Shown: positions 9,061-16,802 of the stretch, piece by piece
How the letters are laid out: each line of letters starts with the position of its first letter
Position numbering within the stretch: the first letter of the stretch is position 1
Assembly (NCBI GenBank): GCA_035548415.1
Contig: DASZTA010000044.1
Location: forward strand, 53,020 to 117,019
Direction of reading: 5' to 3'
DNA from: PMG-095 sp035548415
GTDB taxonomy: Bacteria; Myxococcota_A; Polyangia; Polyangiales; Polyangiaceae
DNA: 64,000 nt
Made by a program: the position numbers and the translations under genes
The notes under the pieces: generated by a model
The model's database searches: none
Told to the model about the DNA's origin: nothing
Seen by the model: the letters and a program-made list of their open reading frames with translations, nothing else

Positions 9061-9094
9061 CGCGCCATCCGATCGTTCATTGTCGGATGGCGCG
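9061..9094. repeat. Perfect 12-bp inverted repeat downstream of uxaC
   Basis: The arms CGCGCCATCCGA (9061-9072) and TCGGATGGCGCG (9083-9094) are perfectly complementary around a 10-nt loop. The hairpin lies between uxaC and the response regulator. No T-run follows, so it is either a Rho-type or stabilising 3' hairpin for uxaC or an operator for the gene at 9117. Confidence 0.6.
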
Positions 9095-9116
9095 CTTGGG
9101 CTTACGTTTAAGCCAA

Positions 9117-9500
9117 ATGTCAGGGCGGCGTATTCTCTTCGCAGACGACGATCCCAGTGTGCAACGCGCGCTCAAGCGCTTGGCCGAAAAGAACGGGTTC
9201 GAGCTCGTCCCGGTTTTCGCCGGGGGCCACGTCTACGAGGCCGCGCTGAAGGACGCGCCGGACTTGATCGTGCTCGACATCCATTTTCCCGATGCCGACG
9301 GTCGCGACGTGCTGTCGCAGCTCAAGGCGGACCCACGCACGAGCACCATTCCGGTGGTGGTTTGGTCGGGTCGCGATCCGCAGTCGGACCGCCGCATCGC
9401 GCTCGATTTGGGCGCCGAGGACTACGTCGAGAAGCGCGATCCTTCGACGTTGATGCCGAAGATCGAGCGCGTGCTGCTCCGTCTGCGCGAAACCGGCTAG
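9117..9500 (+). CDS. Single-domain response regulator
   Basis: A 127-residue stand-alone receiver domain. It has the acidic pocket RILFADDDPSV (Asp10-12), the phosphoacceptor Asp54 in DLIVLDIHFPD, the switch Ser in VVVWSGRD and the conserved Lys in YVEKRD. There is no output domain, so it would act by protein contact, as CheY/Spo0F-type proteins do. No histidine kinase is nearby. The ATG at 9117 is the first that begins the domain cleanly; the upstream open frame is non-homologous. Confidence 0.88.
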   Translation: MSGRRILFADDDPSVQRALKRLAEKNGFELVPVFAGGHVYEAALKDAPDLIVLDIHFPDADGRDVLSQLKADPRTSTIPVVVWSGRDPQSDRRIALDLGAEDYVEKRDPSTLMPKIERVLLRLRETG

Positions 9501-9502
9501 CG

Positions 9503-9916
9503 CTACGTGCCCGGTATCTTGACCTTGTGAAGCTCGCCCGGTGGCTGCGCGGTGAGTCCGCCGGGGGTCCTGTCGGAGCCCACATCGTGGAGCGGCACGT
9601 ACAGCGGCTTGTCCGGACGCGGCCGCGTGGGCTTTGAGTAGGGACGAGTCGGCGTCACGTCGGCGCGGGCTGGCCGGGCGACGCGGGGAGGCGGGGCGAC
9701 GCGGGCTGGCGGGGCCGCGGGCTGCGGAGCGCGAGGCTGACGCTGCTCCACGGTGGGCCTGCGGTGATGCTCGTGGTGCGCGTGCGCTGGCCGGGCTTCG
9801 GGCGCCGCCGCGACCAGGATGGGGGCAGGCGTCGTCGCCAGCGCCGGCTGTTCGATGACGTGAATCGTGCAGCCGCTGGCCAGTAAGAACAGCGCTCCCA
9901 GGGCTCGGGGGATCAT
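9503..9916 (-). CDS. Pro/Arg-rich lipoprotein
   Basis: A 137-residue predicted lipoprotein. MIPRALGALFLLASGCTI is a short signal with lipobox LASGC. The mature part is dominated by Ala/Pro/Arg/His-rich repeats (AHAHHEHHRRP, PPARVAPPPRVARP), ending in a less biased tail. It looks like a periplasm-spanning extended linker with no enzyme domain. It is convergent with the response regulator, only 2 bp apart, and followed upstream by another secreted-protein gene in the same orientation. Function unknown. Confidence 0.6.
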   Translation of the reverse strand: MIPRALGALFLLASGCTIHVIEQPALATTPAPILVAAAPEARPAHAHHEHHRRPTVEQRQPRAPQPAAPPARVAPPPRVARPARADVTPTRPYSKPTRPRPDKPLYVPLHDVGSDRTPGGLTAQPPGELHKVKIPGT

Positions 9917-10192
9917 GCTTGTCTTACGGGGCGCGAGCCACAATTCTGCCCGTCGCAAGAAATCCCAATGGAACCACGCCGATAGGCGGTGGACTGGAGG
10001 CAGCAACTCCGGCTTCTATGCCCGCGCCACCTCGCCCCGGTCCCCCCCGGCCGGTAAAGGCACTCCCCCCCACCGCCGTTGGCGGGGTGGCACTTGGTTC
10101 TAGGTTTGCTCCTCGGTGTCCCGAGCGTCCTGCGACCTAGACGAGGTGAACTAGGGGTTCTGCGCCCGGCCGTGTGGGGGGAGAGCGACGGC

Positions 10193-10672
10193 TCACTCCG
10201 TTGCGAACGCGGCGTCCACGTCGCAGCGCAGGCTGACCGTGATGGTGCTCTTGGCGTCGCCCTTGTGGCGGAGGTTCAGCGTCTGCAGGTCGCTGCGTTT
10301 CCAACCCTTGCCGGGGACTTTGCCGGGCTTGGCTTTCGTGTGGAAGTTGCAACGCAGACTGACGAACACCTCTGCCTCGCCGACACCACAGGCGACTTCC
10401 ATTTGCTCGTAACCGATACCGTCTTCGTTGCCGCGCTGGGTAGCGGGGTAGGTGCATGTCCACGCTCCCGTGCCTTTGACGGTGCCACCGAGCGTTTCCG
10501 GCGTCGTCGTCTTCATCCACGGTGCGCCGTTCTTCTCGCCCGTCACCATCATCACCCAATACGTAGGAACTCCTACCGATGGAGTCGTGGGCGCGGCTGC
10601 CGGCACTTGTGCTTCTGCGCTGCTCACGACTGAAACGAACAGCACGGTCCAAACGAGTCGCGGTCGCTGCAT
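10193..10672 (-). CDS. Secreted protein of unknown function
   Basis: A 159-residue protein with a classical signal peptide (residues 1-21, cleaved after SSAEA). The mature domain holds pairs of cysteines (WTCTYPAT, VACGVGEAEVFVSLRCNF, VSLRCDVDAAF) and repeated beta-type strands, so a small disulfide-linked beta domain is likely. No family is recognised. Upstream, between 9917 and 10192, there is only GC-rich non-coding sequence with a small hairpin near 10070-10090. Confidence 0.6.
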   Translation of the reverse strand: MQRPRLVWTVLFVSVVSSAEAQVPAAAPTTPSVGVPTYWVMMVTGEKNGAPWMKTTTPETLGGTVKGTGAWTCTYPATQRGNEDGIGYEQMEVACGVGEAEVFVSLRCNFHTKAKPGKVPGKGWKRSDLQTLNLRHKGDAKSTITVSLRCDVDAAFATE

Positions 10673-10929
10673 GCAGCAAGCATAGCCGTGCTCACCCGGC
10701 AGTCACGGCTTTCGTCGAAGTCGCGCATCTTCCTAGGAGTTCTTCGCGCAATTCCATCGGAGAGTTTCGCTATTTCTCGCTCGAACCCGAAAGACGACAC
10801 GCGCATCGAGCGCATCAAGCTCGCTCCGGCGACGATTCGTCTGAAAGCGGCGTGAGTCGCTGGTAGCTCCGTCGGCGGCATGTTGCGCGCGCAGTGTATC
10901 GATCGTGCCGCCGACGCGCAGTCTCGAGC

Positions 10930-12075
10930 TCAATACAGAATCGTCAGCGAGCACACGTACACGGCGCCTTCGCCGCCGTCGATGAATTGGCCCAAATTGT
11001 CGAAAGAGGTCGTGCTCGCTTGCTCGGCGCGGAAGGCATAGTCGTGTGCGAGCAGGGTAGGTGCGGCGTCTGGGTCCGCTTCGTTGTTCTTGACGGTAAC
11101 TGAATAGCGACCGCGGGTCGTGTCGATATCCATGCTCACGTGGTAACTCGTGACGCTGGCGTACGGAAAGTCGACGTCGGCCGCGTAGGTCGAGCCATTG
11201 CGCGCGTCGATCTTGCCGTCGGGCCGAAAGCGCACGATGGCCGCCAGCTGGCTGAAAGTTGTCGGCGCGCCCTGCGCGGCGCCGACTACCGCGTCGAGCG
11301 TGGCCGAGCCATCGCGCGATGCCGGCAGAGCGTCGAAATCGAGCTGGAAGTGTCCGCCTCGGGCAGGGAATGCGCGGCTGCGCCAGCTGTCCGGTGTGGA
11401 GGCTTCGCGGTACGAAACGGTGCACTGCTCGGGGGCCTCGTATCGGAACTCGCAGTTGTCGAGCGAGCCCGTTTGCGAATCGATGAAGGCGCCGACGTTG
11501 TCCAAGCGCTCCACCGCTTGCTGCTCGCTACGAAACGCCAAATTGCTCGCAACGAGCTCGAACGGCTTGGCGGGTGCATCCGTGTGCCGCGCATAAACCG
11601 TGTAACGGTGCGTCGTGAGGTCGACCGACATCTGCACCTGAAACGGCTCACCTGTGATGTACGGGAAACCACCTGCATAGTGATCGCCATCGCGCGCGTC
11701 GATGTAACCGTCGGGATTGAAGCGCACGATGGGCCCCAGATCCCCGAAGCTCCCGGCAGGCCCGTTCGAGAGCCCGACCACGCCGTCGATCAGCGGATGA
11801 CCTTGCGCGTCGACCCCCGAAGGCCAATTCCGAAACGTGAGCGTCAAACCCAGCGTGGATTGGGGCAAGAAGGCATTGACCCAGCCGCCGCCGGCTACTG
11901 CGCTCACGCAGCCGCGGCTCGACGCCACGACGCCCATCGCGCTGCGCTGCGTTCCAACGCTCTCGTTCGACTCGCGCTGCGGTCCAGCTGGATCCGTCGC
12001 GGCGCAACCCACGACGCCTAGCGCCACCAACGCCACCGCGCCGGCGCAACCCTTCATGCTTGCATGCCGTGCCAT
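10930..12075 (-). CDS. Lipoprotein with two tandem homologous domains
   Basis: A 381-residue predicted lipoprotein; the lipobox is GVVGCAAT. The start may also be the ATG seven codons in (12057), which begins a cleaner signal. The mature protein contains an internal duplication. The first unit has IVRFNPDGYIDARDGDHYAG...FPYITG and the second IVRFRPDGKIDARNGSTYAA...FPYASV, each followed by a YTV/YSV strand, AFRSEQQA / AFRAEQAS, and GAFIDSQTG / GQFIDGGEG, with a C-terminal cysteine. The pattern suggests two beta-sandwich (lectin/laminin-like) domains of about 150 residues. Function unknown; probably surface exposed. Confidence 0.72.
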   Translation of the reverse strand: MARHASMKGCAGAVALVALGVVGCAATDPAGPQRESNESVGTQRSAMGVVASSRGCVSAVAGGGWVNAFLPQSTLGLTLTFRNWPSGVDAQGHPLIDGVVGLSNGPAGSFGDLGPIVRFNPDGYIDARDGDHYAGGFPYITGEPFQVQMSVDLTTHRYTVYARHTDAPAKPFELVASNLAFRSEQQAVERLDNVGAFIDSQTGSLDNCEFRYEAPEQCTVSYREASTPDSWRSRAFPARGGHFQLDFDALPASRDGSATLDAVVGAAQGAPTTFSQLAAIVRFRPDGKIDARNGSTYAADVDFPYASVTSYHVSMDIDTTRGRYSVTVKNNEADPDAAPTLLAHDYAFRAEQASTTSFDNLGQFIDGGEGAVYVCSLTILY

Positions 12076-12251
12076 GCGTGAGGGGTAGGCATCACACGTG
12101 CCAAGAATTGCGCCTGCTTTACGGCCGCAAACCTTGGCCGCGTCACCCGGCAGCGCTCGGACGTCCGGGGCGGCCTACGACGCGAGCGGCAATGTTGCCC
12201 GCGCAGAGCCGTCGTTGACGAGCTACTGGTGCCTGGATACGCTCGCCGGTC

Positions 12252-13100
12252 GTGCTCAAGTCATTCTTGAAGTGGTTCGCGCCGTTCTTCGCCATCTTCT
12301 TTTGCCTCGGCGCTTACAACGGTTGCAAGAGTCGGCCGGACAGCAAAATCGCGCCGGTGGCGGTGGCGGTCCGCTACGTATCGCCCCTTCTCAAGGACTC
12401 GACCGTCGAGCTTCACTATCGCTGTGACTCCAAGGAGTTCTGGAGCTACGACCTGAGCGACGGCAAGCTCCGCATCGTATCTACGCCGCCGGAGCCTTCC
12501 GGCTTCATCAGTAGCTCGGTGGAGACCGGCAAATGGGCGTTCAACTCGTTCGGCATCTCGCTGGCGACCGTAACCGGCCTCAAGCTGGGTAAGGCGAACC
12601 TCACGAGCGAGGTTGGTAGCGAGTTCAACCTCGTCAAAGGTGTTGCGATCGCCCTCGGCGCCTTCTCTGGATATGGCGTCGGCTACGTGGCGACTGCCTT
12701 CCAGGAGCCGAGCTGCACGAGCGAGCCGTTGCTCGCCGCCGTCAAAGAAGAAAAAGCGTGGCCAGGGATTGCCAAGGAATGGCTCCGGCAATTTTCCGAA
12801 GCGCCCAGGCAAGCACACTTCACCGTCATGGACTCCAGCGCGCTCGACGCGCCGCATCCCTGGGCCAACCTGCCAGTGCTAGAGCGGTTGGCCCTCCCCC
12901 AAAAAGCCCAAACCTCCCTGAGAGACCGCGTCACCGTCGTGGGCGCCAACGTGACGGCCGACGACTACCGCAACATCCTGGCCAACACGTGCGTCACCGC
13001 CTGGAATCGCATCGAGCAAGCAGGCGGCGACCGCCGCTCGAACAAGCTACTGAGCTCAACCCTGATCGAAGCCACCGGCTTTCCCCTGAGCTGCGAGTAG
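12252..13100 (+). CDS. Membrane-anchored hypothetical protein
   Basis: A 282-residue protein starting at GTG. Residues 5-20 (FLKWFAPFFAIFFCLG) form a hydrophobic segment followed by a cysteine (YNGC), so it is either lipid-anchored or a single N-terminal helix. A second hydrophobic stretch (VKGVAIALGAFSGYGVGYVATAF) lies near residues 129-151. The remaining soluble parts carry a few cysteines. No family is recognised. It is the last intact host gene before the debris at the element's left end. Confidence 0.6.
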   Translation: MLKSFLKWFAPFFAIFFCLGAYNGCKSRPDSKIAPVAVAVRYVSPLLKDSTVELHYRCDSKEFWSYDLSDGKLRIVSTPPEPSGFISSSVETGKWAFNSFGISLATVTGLKLGKANLTSEVGSEFNLVKGVAIALGAFSGYGVGYVATAFQEPSCTSEPLLAAVKEEKAWPGIAKEWLRQFSEAPRQAHFTVMDSSALDAPHPWANLPVLERLALPQKAQTSLRDRVTVVGANVTADDYRNILANTCVTAWNRIEQAGGDRRSNKLLSSTLIEATGFPLSCE

Positions 13101-13250
13101 GCGCCCTCACGGGGGTGGGCCGCAGGCTGTCCGGCGCATGTGTAGCAATTGCCGCTCGTTTGCCTGGTGACCTTGCCGACTCCGTTCGCCGGCTTACCGT
13201 TAAGGTCATACAGGCGCCCTCCACTGGCTTCCCCGCGACCCGGACCCCGA

Positions 13251-13331
13251 CGAGTTGAGCTGCTCGAGTACCTGCTCGAAGGCCAACCGCCTCTCACCGA
13301 AGTAGACCGCGACGCGGTCCGCGACGAGTAA
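13251..13331 (+). pseudogene. Antitoxin C-terminal remnant (VapB-like)
   Basis: A short open stretch encodes VELLEYLLEGQPPLTEVDRD and ends in TAA overlapping the ATG of the following PIN-like fragment (TAATG), the usual overlap of antitoxin and toxin. The N-terminal part of an antitoxin is not visible. The interpretation rests on context and a short sequence resemblance. The rest of 13101-13250 contains no plus-strand gene; a protein-like minus-strand fragment is noted in the findings. Confidence 0.35.
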
Positions 13332-13506
13332 TGGCAGCGGTCACGCTCGACACCGGCGTCTTCGTCGCCCTCGAGCGGCGCCAGCGGCGGCACTCGCGCT
13401 CTGGGAGAATGAGCACTCAACAAGACCGCGCTCACGGCCAGCAGTCGTGATCGCAAATGGTGGTGCGAGCGAGGTTTGGAACGCGGCACGCTTGCGTGAA
13501 AACTGG
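13331..13506 (+). pseudogene. Frameshifted VapC-like PIN toxin fragment
   Basis: From ATG 13331 the product begins MAAVTLDTGVFVALERRQRR, typical of the PIN-domain N-terminus with the first catalytic Asp. The frame then loses homology and stops at 13450. The neighbouring frame, entered near 13389 by a 1-nt shift, continues plausibly as ALALWENE ... RPAVVIANGGASEVWNAARL, resembling the second half of a PIN core, and runs into the att site at 13507. The gene is therefore both frameshifted and cut off. Confidence 0.5.
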
Positions 13507-13833
13507 TGTCCCGGGACGGAACCGCCGACACGAGGATTTTCAATCGGGAGCACTACCTCGGGAAATCACGGCGGAGCCGTTCAAGCGCTTGGCCATGAAG
13601 CCGAGGAGGAACCTCCGGAGCGCGACGAGGGGCCATCAGCCCCTCCAGCGGGGCCATCGCAATTAGCTCCGGATCCCGTAGAGGTGGCGCTGGGCGACGC
13701 CATCCACCGTGCCGCGAGAGCCGAGGCCTGGTCAACCGTCGAGGCGCTGACGACCGAGCTGCGCGCGCGTCGGGAGTCCCGGGCAAAGGTCGTCAGTCTT
13801 GACGCTGAGCGGGCAAAGCGAGGTGGCCGGTGA
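13447..13833 (+). CDS. ORF crossing attL; detached 3' end of the element's integrase
   Basis: The open frame from GTG 13447 crosses the left att core and ends at 13833. Only the part after the core (13546-13833, 95 codons) belongs to the element. It contains an acidic/Pro-rich linker, then a basic helical tail ending VVSLDAERAKRGGR. In the core it is read as EPPTRGFSI, exactly the frame used by the integrase at the right end, so on the excised circle int would read straight into it. No good internal start is seen apart from a GTG at 13684. Its TGA overlaps the next GTG by 4 nt. Whether it is translated in the integrated state is unknown. Confidence 0.6.
   Translation: MIANGGASEVWNAARLRENWCPGTEPPTRGFSIGSTTSGNHGGAVQALGHEAEEEPPERDEGPSAPPAGPSQLAPDPVEVALGDAIHRAARAEAWSTVEALTTELRARRESRAKVVSLDAERAKRGGR
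13507..13545. repeat. attL: displaced tRNA-Phe 3' fragment
   Basis: These 39 bp match the 3' part of the intact tRNA-Phe gene (31343-31386, 44 bp). The stretch 13519-13545 is a 27-bp perfect copy of 31360-31386. To its left a further 12-14 bp match after a 5-bp gap that removes most of the T-loop. The homology stops at 13545, inside the anticodon stem. This is the element's left attachment site. Confidence 0.9.
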
Positions 13834-14549
13834 CCTCCCGTCTGCAGCGCGTTACAACGCAGCGTATGGCCCAGGACCGATGGCGCTCGCAGCGCAAGAG
13901 ATGGTCGAGCCTGGAGGCAGCTGAGGGGCCACTCGAGGCGTACACAGCGGCACTCAAGCGCCTCCTAGACGGTGATCTCGAGCCATTGCCGGTCGAGTAC
14001 AGCCAGGTCGAGCTGCTGGCCAAACGCCTAGGGGGGTACCTCGGAGCGACACTCGCGCTCGAGTTGTCGTTCCGAGACCTGAAGGCGCTACGTGAGGCCG
14101 TGGCACCCTTCGAGCGCGAGGAAGGGCTCATCGAGCAGCGGGCGCGCAGCGTCGAGGACGTGGCAAGCGCTGGCGATAGGTATCTCGCCGTGCACAACGA
14201 CGAGGGGCGGCGCCAAGTCGTGTTTGAGCTTGCTGCCGCGCTCTCGGCCATCCCAGCGTTTGAGGACGCGATCGGGGAGCTGGCAGCCGTGCCCTTCGAA
14301 GGCGACCTGTCATGGCTCGAAGCGCGCCTGAAGACTTATCACCCGGACCCAAAGGGAAGAGACGGCGCGAAGGGGGCGGCGACCATCCTGGCCGAGCTCA
14401 TCGTGCTTGATGTCGAGGGCAGCGCGCTCGGCCTCGGCGTTGCTGAGGAAGAGGATCTCGAAGATGCGATCGAGCGCGCCCGCAAGGCGCTCGATAAGGC
14501 GGTTCGCAAAGTTTTCGAAGACGTTCAAACGGGCGAAAACGAAGCTTGA
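13830..14549 (+). CDS. Hypothetical element protein, helical
   Basis: A 239-residue acidic, mostly alpha-helical protein with a basic N-terminus (TTQRMAQDRWRSQRKRW) and a predicted coiled segment near the end (EEEDLEDAIERARKALDKAVRKV). It starts at a GTG overlapping the previous stop (GTGA). No recognised domain. On the excised circle it would lie directly downstream of int, so a role in early functions or recombination is possible but unsupported. Confidence 0.65.
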   Translation: MTSRLQRVTTQRMAQDRWRSQRKRWSSLEAAEGPLEAYTAALKRLLDGDLEPLPVEYSQVELLAKRLGGYLGATLALELSFRDLKALREAVAPFEREEGLIEQRARSVEDVASAGDRYLAVHNDEGRRQVVFELAAALSAIPAFEDAIGELAAVPFEGDLSWLEARLKTYHPDPKGRDGAKGAATILAELIVLDVEGSALGLGVAEEEDLEDAIERARKALDKAVRKVFEDVQTGENEA

Positions 14550-14558
14550 TCGCACTAT

Positions 14559-14577
14559 GCGCCCCTAAGTGGGGCGC
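14559..14577. repeat. Short inverted repeat upstream of HTH gene
   Basis: A perfect 7-bp inverted repeat, GCGCCCC / GGGGCGC around TAAGT, in the 66-bp gap between 14549 and 14616. There is no T-run. It could be an operator for the HTH protein that follows or a weak attenuator. Confidence 0.35.
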
Positions 14578-14615
14578 GTGACGGGTTGCGCTCACGACCG
14601 CTACACCAGTGCGGC

Positions 14616-14801
14616 ATGAGCGCCGCCAAACTTGATGCCCACACCGAACGCCGAGTCGCTGTCGCGGCCGGTGTCGACCCCCGAACGGTTCGCGCGGTCC
14701 TTGCCGGGCGCTCTGTTCGCAGCACGTGCCGCGCTCGCGTCGTCGAGGCGCTGCGAGCGCTCGATCTTGGCCACCTGGTGCCCTCGCAGCAGGCGGCCTG
14801 A
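14616..14801 (+). CDS. Small helix-turn-helix DNA-binding protein
   Basis: A 61-residue protein whose core VAVAAGVDPRTVRAVLAGR resembles the helix-turn-helix of LacI/Cro-type proteins (alanine in the first helix, glycine in the turn, a recognition helix starting PRTV). The ATG at 14616 is used because the in-frame upstream extension has no homology. It is the first gene after a gap with an inverted repeat, a typical place for a phage regulator. Regulator versus excisionase cannot be decided. Confidence 0.6.
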   Translation: MSAAKLDAHTERRVAVAAGVDPRTVRAVLAGRSVRSTCRARVVEALRALDLGHLVPSQQAA

Positions 14802-14854
14802 ACGCGACGGCCCGGGCGCCAACCCGAGACAATCGCCGACCGACGAGACCCCAT

Positions 14855-15154
14855 ATGACCGACACCAAACCACAACGCAAGCCTCTCCCGCCTGTCGCTC
14901 CGCTGATCGTGGGCCCCGGCAACGCACTCCCGGCGACTGGCTTCCCGTGGCGCTGGTGCCGCGACTTTTGGGAGTCTCGCGGCCGAGCGTTCGTCGGTGC
15001 CGGTAAGAAGCGCGGCATTCCTGCGCAGGCGCTGCTGGCCGAGCTGGAGCGGACCGGTGCTGCTCCGGACCTTTCGAGCATCGTGAACAGCGACATCAAG
15101 CCCGAAGACGCCGCGGAGGCCGTGCGCCGCGCCATCGGGGTGAGCCGGAGGTGA
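14855..15154 (+). CDS. Small DNA-binding-like protein
   Basis: A 99-residue protein. Its centre, FPWRWCRDFWESRGRAFVGAGKKRGI followed in part by PAQALLAELE, resembles the winged-helix or excisionase-like domains that begin with an aromatic W-R motif and end with a 'PAxALLxxLE' helix. The ATG at 14855 follows a gap of 53 bp after the HTH gene. Its stop overlaps the GTG of the replication initiator by 4 nt, so the two are translationally coupled. Role inferred only from size and position. Confidence 0.55.
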   Translation: MTDTKPQRKPLPPVAPLIVGPGNALPATGFPWRWCRDFWESRGRAFVGAGKKRGIPAQALLAELERTGAAPDLSSIVNSDIKPEDAAEAVRRAIGVSRR

Positions 15155-16038
15155 AACATGCATTCCCGAAGCTCAAGGCCCTTCACGCCGTCTTCGGCAT
15201 CGACTGCCCGTATAGCGAGGCAGAGCGAGGGGTGGCAGCCGTGCTGATCCTGGACCGCAACGACGCCACGGGCCATGCCTACCGGGGCCAAGACGGCATT
15301 GCCCAACGCGCGGGTATCAGCCGGCGGACGGCGCAGCGGGCGCTCGACTCGCTCGTCGCTCGCACCGACGGACCCCTGCTCGTGAATCGCATCGCGCAAG
15401 GTGGTCGGACCGGCCGTGCCGGTGGGCGCGCCCCCAACCACTACGCGATCTCCTTGCGCGTCACCATGACGCAAAACACGGCCAAGGTTGCGCGCCACGG
15501 TGACGCCGAACCGAACACGAGGTTGTGCGCCAAATCTGCAAGGGTTGTGCGCCAAACCGAGGGGGGCTTGCGCGTCACCGTGGCGCAAGATCTGAGTAGT
15601 GATCTGAGTAGTGATCTGAGTACTCCCGCTTCGCATCGCTCAGCGGAGACTTTTTCTCTCGAAATCCCAACGCCAAAGAGCGAGCCCACGAAGAAGCGTC
15701 CCGGACCGTCGAAGGCAAAGCCAGAGCCCAAGTGGCCAGGCGTCCACCCGCAGGCCGTGGCCGTCTACGTCGAGGTCTTCAAACGCGTCCGCGGCGCTGA
15801 CCCGTTCTTCGGGCCGCGCGAAGCCAAGGCGGTCTCCAAGCTCCTAGACGCCGTCAACGGGGACCTGCAGCGCTTCCGCGAGCTGGTCGAGAACGGCCTC
15901 GCGAACTGGGATCAGGCGACCATCCTGACCATCGCTGCCGACCCGTCCAAGGCGGTCGCCCGCCGCGCCTATGGCTTCCGCGGCCCCGTGCAGCAAACCA
16001 ACGTTGACCCCTTCGAGGGCGTGCGGGTGATCCGATGA
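15151..16038 (+). CDS. Replication initiator-like protein (lambda O type)
   Basis: A 295-residue protein with an N-terminal winged-helix region (about residues 50-75: GIAQRAGISRRTAQRALDSL), as in phage replication initiators and DnaD/O-like proteins. A repetitive low-complexity middle (DLSSDLSSDLST) encodes DNA direct repeats, and a C-terminal domain (VYVEVFKRVRGADPFFGPRE) may contact the helicase loader. It is followed, overlapping by 4 bp, by an ATPase of the helicase-loader kind, the O-P order of lambda. Start is GTG. Assignment is by architecture, not by close homology. Confidence 0.68.
   Translation: MKHAFPKLKALHAVFGIDCPYSEAERGVAAVLILDRNDATGHAYRGQDGIAQRAGISRRTAQRALDSLVARTDGPLLVNRIAQGGRTGRAGGRAPNHYAISLRVTMTQNTAKVARHGDAEPNTRLCAKSARVVRQTEGGLRVTVAQDLSSDLSSDLSTPASHRSAETFSLEIPTPKSEPTKKRPGPSKAKPEPKWPGVHPQAVAVYVEVFKRVRGADPFFGPREAKAVSKLLDAVNGDLQRFRELVENGLANWDQATILTIAADPSKAVARRAYGFRGPVQQTNVDPFEGVRVIR
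15454..15624. other. Repeat cluster inside the initiator gene: candidate replication origin
   Basis: The cluster contains two imperfect palindromes with TTGCGC/GCGCAA arms (15454-15474; 15567-15589), a direct repeat GGTTGTGCGCCAAA (15521-15534 and 15543-15556) with a diverged third copy at 15486, and three tandem 12-mers GATCTGAGTAGT (15589-15624, the third with one change). In lambda the origin lies as iterons inside gene O. The same arrangement is inferred here from the repeats and the neighbouring helicase loader. Confidence 0.5.
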
Positions 16039-16802
16039 GCTTCCCGGCATTCAAGCTGCCCGACCCGAAGACGCCACTCGAGCACGCTGCGGCGGCCATC
16101 GGCTGGCACCCGAGCACGCTGCGAGACCTCCTGCAGTGCGCCCGCTGGACCAACGAACGGCAGACGGCGGAATTCGCCCAGACCGACTGGCTAAAGCGCC
16201 TCGCGGCCGACGTCGTCGAAGCCCAGGTCGCGAAGTTCATCAAGCCGATCGGCCCGGTGGGCGCGCGCGAGCTGTCGAGCAAGGAGCTAGCCGCTAAAAT
16301 CAGCGTCGGGAGCCTCCGCGAAGCCGTTGCAGACTACGCGGGCGGCGCTGCACTGCTCCTCGGCAAGACGGGCGTAGGCAAGACGCTGGCAGCCCTGCTC
16401 ATGGCTCGTCGCGAGGCGGCCGGAATCGAGCGGGAGCGTCTGCAACGTCGGCGACCTGAGGACCTCTGCGAAGAGATTCAGCTTCGCCAGCACGCGGCTT
16501 ACGTCGCGTGGGTGTCCTGCGCAGAGCTACCGCGAATCGCTGCCAGCGAACCTTTCGGGCGCGAGCACTCCAGCGTGACGGCAGCCAAACGGGCCCCGCT
16601 TGCGGTCCTTGACGACCTGACTTGGGGCGCAACCGACAAGACCCTGCTGGAGATCCTGGCGAGCCGCTACGACCACGGCCTGCCGACCATCTCGACCGCT
16701 GGCGCGACCCGCAAGGAGCTCGTGAGCCGGTTCGGGGACGCGGTGGTGCGACGACTGCTCGAGTGCCGAGGTCAGAAAGGGTTGGTCGTTGAAGCCTTCT
16801 GA
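16035..16802 (+). CDS. Phage helicase loader-like ATPase (DnaC/lambda P role)
   Basis: A 255-residue AAA+-type ATPase. Walker A is LLLGKTGVGKTL (about residue 116), Walker B LAVLDDLTW near residue 194, and TAGATRKELVSRFGDAVVRRL near the C-terminus fits sensor 2/arginine finger-like features of DnaC/IstB proteins. N-terminal residues 1-70 are a separate helical part with a WHPSTLRDLL segment. It overlaps the initiator gene by 4 bp. By family knowledge such proteins load the replicative helicase at the phage origin. Confidence 0.78.
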   Translation: MSFPAFKLPDPKTPLEHAAAAIGWHPSTLRDLLQCARWTNERQTAEFAQTDWLKRLAADVVEAQVAKFIKPIGPVGARELSSKELAAKISVGSLREAVADYAGGAALLLGKTGVGKTLAALLMARREAAGIERERLQRRRPEDLCEEIQLRQHAAYVAWVSCAELPRIAASEPFGREHSSVTAAKRAPLAVLDDLTWGATDKTLLEILASRYDHGLPTISTAGATRKELVSRFGDAVVRRLLECRGQKGLVVEAF

